This document shows positions 29,101 through 43,555 of a stretch of DNA of 64,000 nt, piece after piece. Numbering within the stretch: the stretch's first letter is position 1; every line of letters starts with the position of its first letter. The position numbers were made by a program, and so were the translations under genes. Where the stretch lies: positions 56,229,395 to 56,293,394 of the forward strand of contig CM046307.1 of assembly GCA_025267735.1 (NCBI GenBank). The letters run 5' to 3'. Under the pieces are notes generated by a model. The model worked only from the letters and a program-made list of their open reading frames with translations, searched no databases and was not told where the DNA came from. Source of the DNA: Mactra quadrangularis (lineage: Eukaryota > Mollusca > Bivalvia > Venerida > Mactridae).

Positions 29101-32100
29101 TCTAGTTTAACTGTCAGTGGTGAATACATTAACTCCACTGATTTAAATCTAATTTTATTTATCACAAGTTCAGAAGTATTGTAGTGAATTCACTGGGCTT
29201 GATTTATGGGTCTCTGACAGTTGAATGAAATGAATTTAACAATAACTCACTTTCTATTTCTTTTTATTCCGTTTTAAATAATAATTAGCAGACAAACAAG
29301 AAAAGCACATGTAGCAGAGGTATAATACGGCACTTGCACTTGGTAGAGTGTCCGCTTACGACTCGAGAGGTCGTGGGTTCGAATCTCAGTTTGGACCATG
29401 GATTTTTATTGGGTAACATTTGGTGCCCAACGTAAATAACCCCTAGGAACTGTGTGATTGCACCCTTAGATAGTTCCACAGACAATCGAGCTCCAAGAAT
29501 TCAAGGACGAATTCTGTTAAGGAGGGGGTGTGTGTAGCAGAGGTATAATACGGCACTTGTACTACCTTGCCTTCAAGCTAGCTTTATGGCGACGTGGTAG
29601 AGTGTCCGCTTACGACTCCAGATGTCGTAGGTTCAAATCTCGGTTCGGACCATGGATTTTTATCGGGTTACACACAAATAGCAGTTTAACAGGTATTTGG
29701 GGGTTAGGCTTACCACCATAGCAACACATGTATAGGTCATATCACATTTGTTGGTCAGCCAACTCACCATTGCTAGAAAGGCTAGTTCTCTGGATTTAGC
29801 TGTTAACTAGTGACTAGGTGCATACTTTTGTCAATGACTGACAACTGCCTTGCATGATATAGAATCAGTGGTAGGAGGGATATTGATGCTCATCTATGTA
29901 CAATTGAGCAATAGTATATAATGATGGCAAAGAAAATGAAGAAATCCCAATTTGCTTGTTTATAAATGGTAGCAAAAAAACTTAGTAAACTTGTTTAGAA
30001 TGGTTTTCCTGGTATTTGCTTTGTTGTTGTTGATTGTTTGTCTATGAGCTTATTAATGTTTTACCCAGATCAGTAGTGCAGATGGTAACATGCCTGGAAA
30101 TCAAATCTTGTGTCCTGAAGGGGTACAGGTTTGAATCACAGGCAACTGGCATGGTCCAGAATCAAAAGTACTATGCATACATGTAAGATATAAATGTATT
30201 ACTCAAAAAAGGGTAGTTTTAAACCAAGTTCAATCAGAGACCAGTTTCTCCATCATTGATAACTTTATTTCAAAGATTTATACACGCGCCGATGACACCA
30301 ACATCTTTTGCATTCACCGAATAATAAGGTCTTAGGCTGATTTCAAAGATCATGATTAAACTGATTGAATTTACTCGATACAGAAGTTGGAAAAACTTCA
30401 TACTACAGTACACTAAAGACGTTACGTAATACGTAACGTGCTCAATAATGACTGTACCATAGATGTTATAATGAAGAAAAATATTCAATTTTTAATGACT
30501 AGATCAACTTCTTGAATGCTCATACGGTTTGACTGCTTGAAAAACATTTGATGATCGATTGTATGCGTAGATATCCTTGTTTTACTTAGTTTATTTGATT
30601 TAACGGTACAAAATTTACTTTCAATAGTGTAATTTATTCTTGCCACTTTTGTACCGACTAAACTAGATCAGTTTGATCGTGATGTTTGAAATTGGCCCAT
30701 GACTTTATTTCTCGATGTATGCAAAAGATGTTGGTGTCATTAGAAAGAGCAAATCTTTAGCTATGCGTGTATTATTAAATAAGTGAAATAAATATATTTA
30801 TAATGGAGACACTGGCCTCTAAGTGAAATTGGTTAAAAAACTACCATTATTTTAGTAGTAAACAGTTTTAAACCTTATATGTATGTATAGTGTTTTTGAT
30901 TAGGGACTGTGCCCCCAACCTGTGGTTTGAATCCCACCAGGTGGGGGGATGTGGGTTATACCCTTCCATGATATTTTGACAATTATGTCAATTTTCCTCC
31001 ATAAATAAGGTATGTAGAGACATTACATGCTTGTGAAAGGATATTTGAATACTGGTTATTGACTAGGATCCAGGAAAGCTAGATTAGGCACTCTAGCCTC
31101 TGTAAATCAACGTTAATTGTGTTGACTTAGCATTAAACTCAGTATGTAAAGATATTATATCGTTTCAGATTCTTGACGATATTGTGCCAAAAATTCCAAT
31201 AGGAGACTGTGCCAGTGGTCATCGTGATGAAAATAGAAATAAAAGTCGAGATATTATGTTACTTCCACGTAAGTTGTTTTTATTTTAAATCAATTTAGTT
31301 CACTCAATTGATTATGATATGAAAATTAAATCATTATACGAAGTTGAACTTCGTCTGTTACCAATTGTTGTATATTGACCATTAGTGAAGAATTACTTCA
31401 AATCTGGAGTTAACTTTCCTTTACAAAGAGAGAAAATTTATTTACAATTGAAATATCGGATGAAATCTTGCCACTTACTTCAGCTCACTGACTATGATCA
31501 CATGACAGATAAAGGGTCATGTGATTTAGTGAATGGGGTCACATGATATGAGAAGAATGCTTTAAACTTAGGTCCACATGGAAGATTGGATTTATTCTAA
31601 TATGTAGCCTCCTAAATAAAGTCTTTATTATAATTATTATTGCTTTTTTTAAATGTTTTTATTATTATAAAAAATCCTGACCAGAAAACCTCTTTTGTGT
31701 AATTATTTGCAATAGATTTGCTGTAAGTTATAAATTTTGATATGTTAGTGATGCAAAGTTTGGAGAATATTAATTTTTGTCTCAATGTAAGCATTTTGAA
31801 ATGAGCAATTATTTTGTCTAGTTATAATTCTTCTTACTATTCGGGGAGATACTAGTTTAGTGTAGCAGAGGTATAATACGGCACTTGCACTCCCTTGCCT
31901 TCAAGCTAGCTTTTATGGCGACGTGGTAGAGTGTCCGCTTACGACTTGAGAGGTCGTAGGTTCGAATCTCAGTTCGGACCATGGATTTTTATCGGGTTAC
32001 ATTTGGCGCCCAACGTAAATAACCCACTAGGAATTGTGTGATTGCACCCTTAGATAGTCCCACAGACAATCAAGCTCCAAGAATTCGAGGACGAATTCTG

Positions 32101-35100
32101 TTAAGGAGGGCGTGTGTGTGGCAGACGTATAGTACGGCACTTGTACTCCCTTGCCTTCTAGCTAGCTTTTATGGCGACATGGTAGAGTGTTCGCTTACGA
32201 CTCGAGAGGTCGTAGGTTCGAATCTCAGATTAGACCATGGATTTTTATCAGGTTACATTAGGTATGAAAATGCAGTCTAAAACGGATTTGTAATGACTGG
32301 TAACCCATTTAATTAACCCAGTCAATGTTTCCTATCATATTAACTACTTTTAAAAATTACATAACCTATTATCATGTCATTATCTTGGTTTAATTTCATT
32401 GAGTTGTTCTTACATATGATCTGACATGTTTAAAAAAAGATTGCTTACCAGTGGTGCTTTTCACAAAAACTCATACGAAAAAAGTCTTTGTAAGTCAAAA
32501 GCAAGAAACATTTATAATATGCTCATTTTTTGGCTTATCAATTCCAAATATTATACAAATTGTGTAGAATTGTGTATATCTTTTGAATATCAAAATCATA
32601 GTTATGCTTATTATGTGTCTGACTTTGAAGTGCTAATTATATGAAACTGACTTACAAAGATTTTTTTCGTAAGAATTTTTGGGTAAAGCACCACTGATTC
32701 CAGGAATTAAAATGGAGTCAGGATAATGTGATACTTGGAAAATCTTGACAATCCTAGGTTTATGCACTTTTAGAAAAGAAAATATTTTTACAAAGTCAAA
32801 TCCCTATTCATTAATCAGGAATGTCAGTATGATAGAATCACTGTCTATTAATTTCAGCTGAAAGAGCCCGACCTTATTTACAATCTGTTGAAATGAATGA
32901 TGCAGGCACAGATTTTATAAATGCTGTGTTAGTAGATGTAAGTATTCTATTTAAGAAGAATATTTGATTGTTTTGTTGGTTTTAATGCCGTAGAAACACA
33001 TTGTATAGGTCATATAACAGTGGTCAGTCAACCTACTCACTCTTCCTGGAAAGGCTAAATCTCTGGATTTAGCTGTTAACCAACAACTGCCCTACATAAT
33101 TAAGTATCATTGGTAGGAGGGAGAATGGCATTAGAAATGATTTCAAGCTCCACGAAAGTATGCTCCACCCGAACCCACAACCCAACGATCGCAATACGCA
33201 GCTGCAGCAATACGTACCCCATTACAATTTTAATGTACCGGTATTTGGCAATATTTTTATTTCATTGGAAATTTCTTCCCTTTGCAAAATAACAGTAGGG
33301 AAATGTCAGTTTTTCCATTGTTCATTCCATCTAACCTGAAATTGCAAGAATTTAACCGATTGGGGTGCGTCTCAGTCCTAAATGACCATAAATACTTAAG
33401 GAGGCTAGATTCTATTAGTAATTGCATATAAGATTTGCAATTTTTCTGTTAAATACAGCAGAGGAACAACGAATCTAAAAGCCCACAATATATCGTTGTA
33501 GGTATAGCAATATATGACAGCGTATTGCAATTTACCGCAGTACGCTTCTTGGGTATCGTGACAGCCCTAGTCCTCAGTTCATGTATGCCCATGTCTTCCT
33601 TAAAGCATACTTGCCCTGTTTAATAATCTCTAAACTTTGAAATATTGTAAATGAGTTGAACAAACCTCCATTGTTTTCCGCCTGGTTAGCTCACTTGGTA
33701 GCATATGTCAGACTCACAATCTAGGGTTGTTTGTTCAGTTCCTGGATGGAACCTACCTACCTCCATGAAGTTGGTCATATAATATGTCCATTCTCAGTAG
33801 GGTATACACTTAGTACTTGTACTTTGGTTGGATGCTTGGGTCCAGAGATCAAAGCCTTGTAATTTAATTAGTTTGTGAAAACTGACCTTACCATATCACA
33901 GAAAACAATGGAAATGTTGCTTACTTTTAGCACCAAGCATGCTTGCTTTAACACATTTATAATATACATTGTATACATAAGTTCAGATATGTGCAAACTG
34001 GCACATCTTAAAATACTTGTCTTGAGAAAGTTTTTCCTCAGTTACTTTAAATACAAATGATAAATTAGTATATCAGAGTTTACCAATTTCACAGCTTATC
34101 ATTGTATCTAGAAGACACAGTATTGGAATGGTAAAACGATTCAAGAGAGAATTCTAATTGTAGTATAGATGTTCTCAGTTTACTGTCCCTATAGACATAT
34201 TTATATACTGTTTGCCCCATGGTGTATATTTGAGTGATTTATGTCTACTATATAATGACATGTATGACCCATTTTCTGTGCAGCCGATTGGACTGACTAT
34301 AGAAATCTACATTCTGGTGCTAAGATATTGGATTTTTTTACTTGATGTTTTAAAATGTACAATAGTTGTGTTTTAATGGTTTTATTAGGGGTTTTTGGGG
34401 GGTGGGGGATTAATGCAGTTGCAACACATTGTATATATAGGTCATATAATGACAGTTAGTCAACCTACTATTTGTTTCTGGAAAGGCTAATTCTCTGGAT
34501 TTAGCTTATAACCAGTTACTAGACACATACTACTGTTAAGGACTGACAACAGTTACTGCCCTACATGATCTATAATTTTACAATACTATAATTAGTGGTA
34601 AGAGAAAATGACCATAGAAATTATTTCATGACCAAAGTCTACAAGAGTATGCCCTGCATTGGAATAAAACCCACAACCCTTTGATCAGTAGGTTAGCTGG
34701 GCTGACTTTAATTTAAGTTCTGACTAGAAGACGTTAATTTCAAACAGTTTAATTTTTTATTTGCCATGCATCCAAACGATCTCAGCACTTAGAAAAATTT
34801 GTAAAAAAACATGTTTCTGAATTAACAGAAATACAGGTAGTTGATGATCAGAAATGGCAGGTTTACTAGTAATCAACTTATATAGTCAATTTTCGTGATC
34901 CTTTGAATGGTTTTAGTTTGCTAAGATGCATGTGAATACAATTCTAAGAAATGAAATACTTTTCATTTCAAAACCAGAGAAAGTTGGAACATTTCTTATA
35001 GTGATTGCTACGATTAGTTCTACATAATTCTAAACACAAAACACAAACTACAATACAGTTCAACCTGTCTTGAACAACACTGACTGGGAGAGATTAAAAT

Positions 35101-38100
35101 ACGTTGCTGTTTAGAGGTCTGCACTCTGCAGAGGTTAAATCAGATTAAAATAACACCTATTGATAATATCAAAAGCTGTTGTTGTGCTGAAGACTTGTTC
35201 TGTAGAGGGTGGCTCTGCAGAGGTTATACTGTATTAACTTTGTCAATTGAACCATGAGCTCAGACAATGTAATTATATATATTTATATTTCAGGGGTATC
35301 ACTGTGATAATAATTTTGTATGTACACAATGGCCAATGCCTAGTACTATCAATGATATATGGAGACTTTTATATGATCATAAAATTAATACATTGGTTGT
35401 GCTTCATGAGAATAAATGTGGCAGGGTAAGTACTGTCTCAATGTTTCACAAATTTAGCCAGTTGACCTTGTCCATCTCAATCACTGTTTGACTAGTGACT
35501 TTTTGAATGTGAGTGGTCTGGCAGTATACCAACATTTTACAGCCACAATTCCATATTCAATAAAAATAATTTAATTTTATATCAATATATTTAATATAGG
35601 TATACTATGTCAATCATCAGAATGGATTGCATATTTTAACATACCGCTAAAAAATAATTTAGTCCAGCAAACTTTCATTCTGTTCTGTAAAACATTCCAC
35701 TAAGCTTAACTGAATGCCCAGTGCTGTTGACATGTTCATGAAGACTGTTAAAACAAACAAAATTAAAAAGAATGCATTTTCCATAGTTTAAGTTATAAAT
35801 GAATATGCTTATGCATGTTCACTGACATTACAGCTATTACCCTTGGTCATCTAACTACTGATATCTATTTATTAATTTCCCTTTGGTGTCTTATACTCTG
35901 CTTATGTGCAGCCAACATATTGACCCTTAGTATGGAATTATACCACCCTCAGAAGTGTGCATTTACACTTCAGTGAAGGGAAGCAATAGCATGTTAATTT
36001 CTTGCTCAAAGAAGTTAGCTATGCCACAAATAACTCACTGTGATTGTCATTGTCATTGCTGTTTGTTTAACAGGGGAATCCATGTTTTTGGCCGAAACAG
36101 TTAGATGAAGAAGTAAAATATGGACCAATAGGAGTGAAGTATTTAGGTTGTCAGAAATATCCACATATTGTTATCAGAGCATTTGCCATAAGAAAGGTAT
36201 GGTATACACTCAAGTTGTTAATACTTGTGGTATTAAATCATATATAATGTGATATTTAATTCTATTAAACCTCAATATTATGACCCCTTCAGACTTTTTT
36301 GATGTTATTTTTTTTTAAATTTTGGATATCCAATGAGTACAATACACTTATATAATTTTTGTTTGGTTTAATGCCATGTCTACACAAATTATGGTCATTT
36401 AACAGCCACCAGCTCACTTTACCTAGCTTTCCTGGACCTTTGTCTTTAATCAGTACTCGCATACCTTTCCAAGACTGACAACTTTTACATAACTTGATAA
36501 TAGAGGCAAATTAACATCATTGTCGAATTTTCATGCCAGGGTAATACCCCCACCCAAGGTTGGGCTTGAACATTCAACCCCTTCATTACACTAGATTTGA
36601 AATCCTGCACATAGTACTTTATGTCAAGGATCCGGGTGCTACATGCTCTTTAAAGTAAGCCAAACTACAACCTGTTCCATCATGGAAAATGAGTATTGAC
36701 CTGTATCAGTTAACAATTGACTGATTGATTGACTGACTGACCTGACTGACTGACTAAGACAAAGTTAGTAATCATAAGCATTTGTTGTAATTTGTTTACC
36801 AGGGTAAGCAATAAGGTTAGTCCATACCAAATTGGTTCTATGATATTTTTTAAAGCATCCAGTCAAAATTTTCATACCTAGTACTTTACAGGCAGGATAT
36901 TCAATTGCTAGAAATTGTCCAGCAAGGTATCTTAAGTTTTTTTTTCTTAGAAATAAACAAATAATCTCTTAATTTGGGGTAGAAAATGCTTAAAATATCT
37001 TTTTCCATTCTCCCAAGGGCAGTTGTCAGTCACTGACTGGAAGTATGTGCCTAGTTAATAGTTAACAGCTAAATTCAGAGATTTAGCCTTTCCTGGAACA
37101 GTGAGTAGGTTGACTGACCACTGTGAAATGACCTATATAATGTGTTGCTACAGTGTTAAAAGCAACTAAAAACAACAACAAAATTCATGGTTTGATTATG
37201 AAGGCTGGTCATATTATTGAGGTGTTCTTCTAACATTATATTCTATATTCAATCACTTTGACCTTCCAGACTCAATCTATATGTATCTATGTTTCTATCT
37301 TAGAATGTTTTTATAAAATATTGCACTATGTGTTAACTGTTTTTGATTCACTTTATATTATGCTTTGGGAGTGAAAATATATTAATGATTAAGAGCAACA
37401 CCTTTAATGGCTTCATGTAAAATGAGTTTGAGGGTTGTATGCCATTAGGAATGCCTCAGCCATTTACAACAAACAACCTCAGACTTATTAAGACATCATT
37501 TTGGAACTATCCTTGAGTCAAATGCCTAAACAAAATGTTTTAACTTGTGTCGAAGTAAACAGATACATGATTGTTTAGGCAATGATAAATGTCTTGTTTT
37601 TTAGTACATAAATTTGAAATACATGATTCAATGATATCCTGAACTACAATTAGTCATGTATATAACTTACAAAAAGCCTAATGTGTTTATGACATGAACT
37701 AATTTGCATAATCTTAATGTGCTTGGTCTCGCATGTGTCGTAAAAAACTATATTCTTGGTGGACCCCCCCCCCCATTCAATGATTGAGGTGTTCCTAATG
37801 GGTTGTACTCAGGAATTGGGATTATATCACTCCCCAAGTATAAACTGTAAACAAGTGTATATTATGTATAAATGTAATTAAAATAATATTTTTACTGAAG
37901 ATTTTGTTTGTACAATGGTCATGTACAATATTTTGTTGTTAAGCTTCCCTTACTCACCTTAAATAAATTACCACACATTGTATGCAATCTGAAACCCTTG
38001 GGTGATTCAATCAGCTACATTCATTGTGAGGAACTACTTTCGTGTAGGAATACACTCAAATTTTTAAAAGCAAAAAAGTAGTTCTTTCACTGATGTATTA

Positions 38101-41100
38101 ATAATGTATGCCAGGACTTGCAGAGTTATTAAATTTTCAGAAACATTCCTTAAGTTTAAAAGACTACTGGTTGTGTTTTATATGCAAAAGCACCATGTGT
38201 GTCATTCTAAATTTCATTTATTCCAATAGTTCCTATCTTAGGTTATACTTGTGACAGCTCTAAAGTTTCTGAATGTGCAAAACTCTGAAATGCAAGACTA
38301 TAAATTTGTGCCATTTCATGATGTCTAGTAAAAGCTTCAGTTTGATGGTTTGGCACATAACTAGTCTTCATCCTTCTTTATTTACATGTATTTAGTCTAG
38401 TTATACCCCCACTTCGAAGAAGAGGGGGGTATATTGTTTTACCCTTGTCCGTGCGTGCGTCCGTCCGTTACAAAATTTCCGTCGCAGTTTTCTCAGCAAC
38501 TATAACATGCAGCAGCCTAATACTTTGCATATTGCTTCATCCCATAGTCCCATGTGGTGTAAAGCGATTTCATGCTCCTTGCTCATCTACTTCCTGTTTG
38601 TCGCATATTTTTAAATTTCGTTAAATGAAAGTTACATTATGATAGTCATATTTCTCACTGCGGGGGTATCACTAGTGAGCATTAGCTCACAGATTTACTT
38701 GTTTTGTATTATGTTGTAACAAGGACTGTCTTGATTGCTAAAAACTGAAATCAGTTGATCATTATAATTATTATAATTATGTATGAAAATGGCAAAGATC
38801 AGCAGAACATGACCTTTAATGCCAGCTTTTCAGGTGTAAAATAAGCCTCTTTGGGAAAGGTGAATTTTAGATTAGGTTAAATCAGATTGATGTGGCATAT
38901 ATGGATATCACTGAGGTGTTCAGATTGTTTTAATATATTGTACTTTGACCTTGACCTTGCTCTATACCAAATATTGTCTATAGAACCAACCTACCTGTTA
39001 CTATAGTTCATTTCTTCTCAACTGTCAAAACATGAATAATTTCACAGTGAATGCAATTTGTTAAAATAATCGTCGTGATACATTCATGAGTTTCGGAAAG
39101 TGTGTGTTATGATCGAGTAAAGCTGCTTATGCCGTATGGTATGTTTTAGTCAAGATATATTTAATAACAATTAGGCCACCAGTACAAAAACAATGCATTA
39201 AGTCACCATGAAATTATTCAAGCTTTGACAGTTGAGAAAAAACAGACTATACTAGCTTTATACATGTAGATGTCATCCATTTAATAAATTTATTAGCTCG
39301 CCTATTCCAAGAATAGTTGGCCTATTCTATTCAGTTGTGCAAAAGTGTTGATGTAACTTTTCTTGGTTATGGTTTTAGGTGTACATCTTTGCAACCATTT
39401 AGTTGATTCACTTTGGTGGTTATTTACCAAGGTCTGTAACTCTAGCATGAATTTTGAACAAATTTTGGCCTGTTTTTACCTAGGACATTCTTTTAAGGTT
39501 TAGATACAAATGTATGTTAAAGGGGTTACCATTGGAGGTCAAATATATCTTTGTACTAAGCCCTACTAATGAATGTATCTGGTTGCCACCCCACTCATCT
39601 CAATGTCCCTTCAAATTGACATCAATTTCTTATGCACCATGATTCCGAAATAGTTGAGCCTGTTATCTATTGACTGCCATTGTATTTGATCTGTATTTTT
39701 AATTATGTTCTTACCATATACAGTGTAATATCGAAGTGGAGAACTCAGCTAAATTGAACCACCCAGATTGGTCGTTTATTTGACCTTAAAACAATATGTT
39801 TCCATTATTTATCTATATCGGAAAATAGGATTCTTGTAAAATTGTTTAGAAATAAAAGCAGCTATAATATCAAATTGAGACAGGTTGAACACTATGTTCA
39901 CTCGAACTTTGTCACGACCCTTCCAGATATAACTTTCGAACTTTTACTGTACTATATAATATATTCAGGTATATTCAGTATGTTTTTATTTATATATGAA
40001 CTTTCAGCCTCCTAACACCAGGTATAATGACCTTTTCGAGGACTTGGACACTGACCAAGTTTCGGTAACCACTAAGTTTTGGGCCAAAAAAATTGGCTGA
40101 AATGTTGTGTGGTCGAAAGCACTTTTAGGCATGTTATTATTTAATTGGACATTAATCTGTTTATGCCTATTAGTGCACCTTGATTGATGGTTTTAAACTT
40201 TTAAGTTGATTATTGGTTTACTCACTATGGTGAATGTTGTGTGGTTTTTTTTATTGTTTATACCAAAATGTTTTTTTCTTCATTTTTACTTATTTTGAAT
40301 GTTCAATTTTTTGGGATAAAAAATCAAAGTAATTTTACATTAAAATATTTCATCAAATTATTTTGAGTAATCATCATTTATTCATGGCATGTGAGGGATT
40401 ATCTCCCCTGTATAGATTCTAAAACATATTCAAATAGTTGGCATGTTAGAAATTATCTCCTCTTAATAGATTCAAAACCAGAAACAGAAAGTAAGCATGT
40501 GAGGAATTATCTCCCCTGAATGGATTATAAACCACAGACAAATAGTAGACTTGTGAGGTATTATCTCCCCTGAATGGATTATAAACCAAAAATAAATAGT
40601 AAAGATGTGAGGAATTACATCCCCTGAATGGGTTCTAAACCATAAACAAATAGTAGGATTGTGAGGAATTATCTCCCCTGAATGGATTATAAACCGTTAA
40701 AAAATAGTAAAGATGTGAGGAATCACCTCCCCTGAATGGATTCTAACTATAAATAAATAGTAGGATTGTGAGTAATTATCTCCCCTGAATGGATTATAAA
40801 CCAAAAATAAATAGTAAAGATGTAAGGAATTACATCCCCTGAATGGGTTCTAAACCATAAACAAATAGTAGGATTGTGAGGAATTATCTCCCCTGAATGA
40901 ATTATAAACCAAAAAAAATAGTAAAGATGTAAGGAATTACCTCCCCTGAATGGATTCTAACTATAAATAGATAGTAGGATTGTGAGTAATTATCTCCTCT
41001 TAATGGGTTCTAAACCATAAAAAATAATAGGCTTGTGAAGAATTATCTCCCCTGAATGGATTCAAAGCCATAAACACAACATTTAGCCAACATTAAGATA

Positions 41101-43499
41101 TACAATTACAGTAAACTCATCTTCTAACATTGTCTTATTAATCTTATGAACTCATTTGTTATGCATTAAGTATTTGGTGGTCAAAGGGGGTTAACAGATT
41201 ATATTAATTTTTTTAGGAAACGTTCTTTGCTAAGATTAGAGCAGTTGTATTTAGCATGTGACATTATCTAAAGGTCTGCTTCAAAATTTCCCTAGGTTAA
41301 AGTTGGCCTCACCTCAGAGGTCACAAGTTTTACTTACAGTTATGAAATGTTAAAAGTTATGCCATTTTAAAACTGTAAAGTTGGGCTGTCATTGATAGAA
41401 AATGTTGTATTGATATATCGAAAGGCAAGTATCGATGATATATCAATATATCGAGTCAGACAAGGAGTGTGATAGCAGCTGCTAGAACTCCAGTATATAC
41501 AAACTATTTAATGCATGATGTTTTGCATGATGTTTAAAGGCGTTTCAGACATAAAATAAACTGTGTCCGTGACAGCCCGTTTCGTCTATTCAGGTGAAAA
41601 AAAGATAAACACGACACAGTGATGTTAAATTCAATGTCACCTTCATTTAGTTTATAGCTTTATTAAATGCTAGATTGTATTAATATTCAAAATTGTGAAT
41701 CGATATCGGATCGTCTGTCAAGAATCAGTGATACATCGATACCGCGATTTCCGATGACGGCCCTACTGTAAAGCCTAGAGCTTCCCATAACTGGCATGTG
41801 GCATCACCTTAAAGACCTCTTCAAAGTTTGGTCAAGTTATGTCTAAGGGGTTAAAATCAGCCCTGTTCCAGAAGTGACACTTTTCATACAGCTGAATATG
41901 ACATTGTTTTAAGAATTTGTGTCAGGTGCTCTTTGTTACTAGTTCTCAGGTGAATTGTCCAAGTTCCCCAGGACTCTTTTAATGATTAACTTACACAATA
42001 CATTGTACTAATCTTTATTTATGTAATTCGATTTAACTTCAAAATATTTACAGCTTTAACTGCCATATAAATTTCAAAATGTATAAAACTTTTTGATTTC
42101 CAATTTTAATGATTACAAGTTACTGTTGAGCAAATTTGTAAAAATCTGTTTTCATGATTTACTACTCACATTTGATCCTGTCTTTGTTTTACCATTGGCA
42201 AAGCTTTGAAAACAGATCTTGGCCTTTTATGAATATGTGTAGTGGATAAAACATACCATGCTGAACATTATAAAGTTACAAGCAGAGTTTACTGTATTGT
42301 TTTTTGCTTCAACCATGTTGAATATATTGCTTTAAGCTTATAGAATGCTATTAGGTAGTCAAGCTAATTCTGTTTTTACTTTCATTGATTTACATGTATG
42401 ATAGTTTCTCATTTTTATTGCAGTCTAGCTATGTCTATCTATATATTTTGAAGTTTAACCAACTACCAACCCTGGGGTCATGGGTTTGATTCAATGGGTT
42501 TGATCCTTTGTGGAGCATAGTAGTGATTTTTTTCTCCTGACATATAAGATTGTTATTTGCTTGGTATTTGCTAGTTTAGTGAAGAACTTAGTCAACTTTC
42601 CTTTTGTGTGATGTGCTAGCATTCTGAAAAAAGCTACAGTCCCAAAAACATAAAAATAGCCGTGAGGGCAAGGTATGAGTGCTGTGCGATCAAGCTCATA
42701 CAAACTCTTGGGTACCCGTACAGACTGTTTTGTTTTCACGAGGGTCAGTGAGATGAGCCATGGGTACATGTATCAGTTTCAAAGTCAAATCATGAACACA
42801 ATCATGGCCGAGTATTGATTAAACTTGCATATCTTCCGGCTAAGGCTCCGTACGAGTGTGTTGTTTTGCGCCATGTGCGTACCTTCGCCTTAATACGCAA
42901 GGCTTCCCAGGACCTACGACTGTCTGCAAGTACGGGTCCGCAACAAGCCATGATTTATGGGACTGAGGCATTAGTAACAGTTACCCCAATGATACTAGCA
43001 GGAACTAGTCATGTGCCAATTTAATTTTTTGATGTCCACTCTACGAAATTAGGATATGAAAGTGGTTGTATGAACAGGTCATTTTAGTTGCAACCACAAT
43101 TTGCTGTTAGCAGAATTTTGGTTGCCAGAACTAAAGTGGTTGTCCTGGGCAACTGGACACCCTCTAATTTTGTAGACTGTATCACTTCTGTATATTGTGT
43201 CCTTGAATATTAAAATAGCAATTCACTTTAGCCGCCAATTGTGTTGCCTTTTAACATAAAAAAACACTTTTTGAATGGTGTTGTTTTGGGTTAATTTATG
43301 CAGAAAATAAGAAATGAAGTTGTAGTTGTAAAACCTATAGCATGCTCCAGTTTGAATATAATCAAAATGGTCAAAATAAAAAAAAAGGCTTTTTTACTTA
43401 ATAATGTTATTACTTAATAATGTTTATAAAAAAAGCCGAGAGAAATTACTTTTTCTAAAAATCAAACCAGTCTAATTAGATAATATGCTATTGCTGCTA

Positions 43500-43555
<56 letters not shown>

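Noticed and set aside
42491..42769. 92-codon minus-strand frame in the CpG-dense patch
   Set aside because: No recognisable motif and no supporting splice signals; kept only as a composition anomaly.
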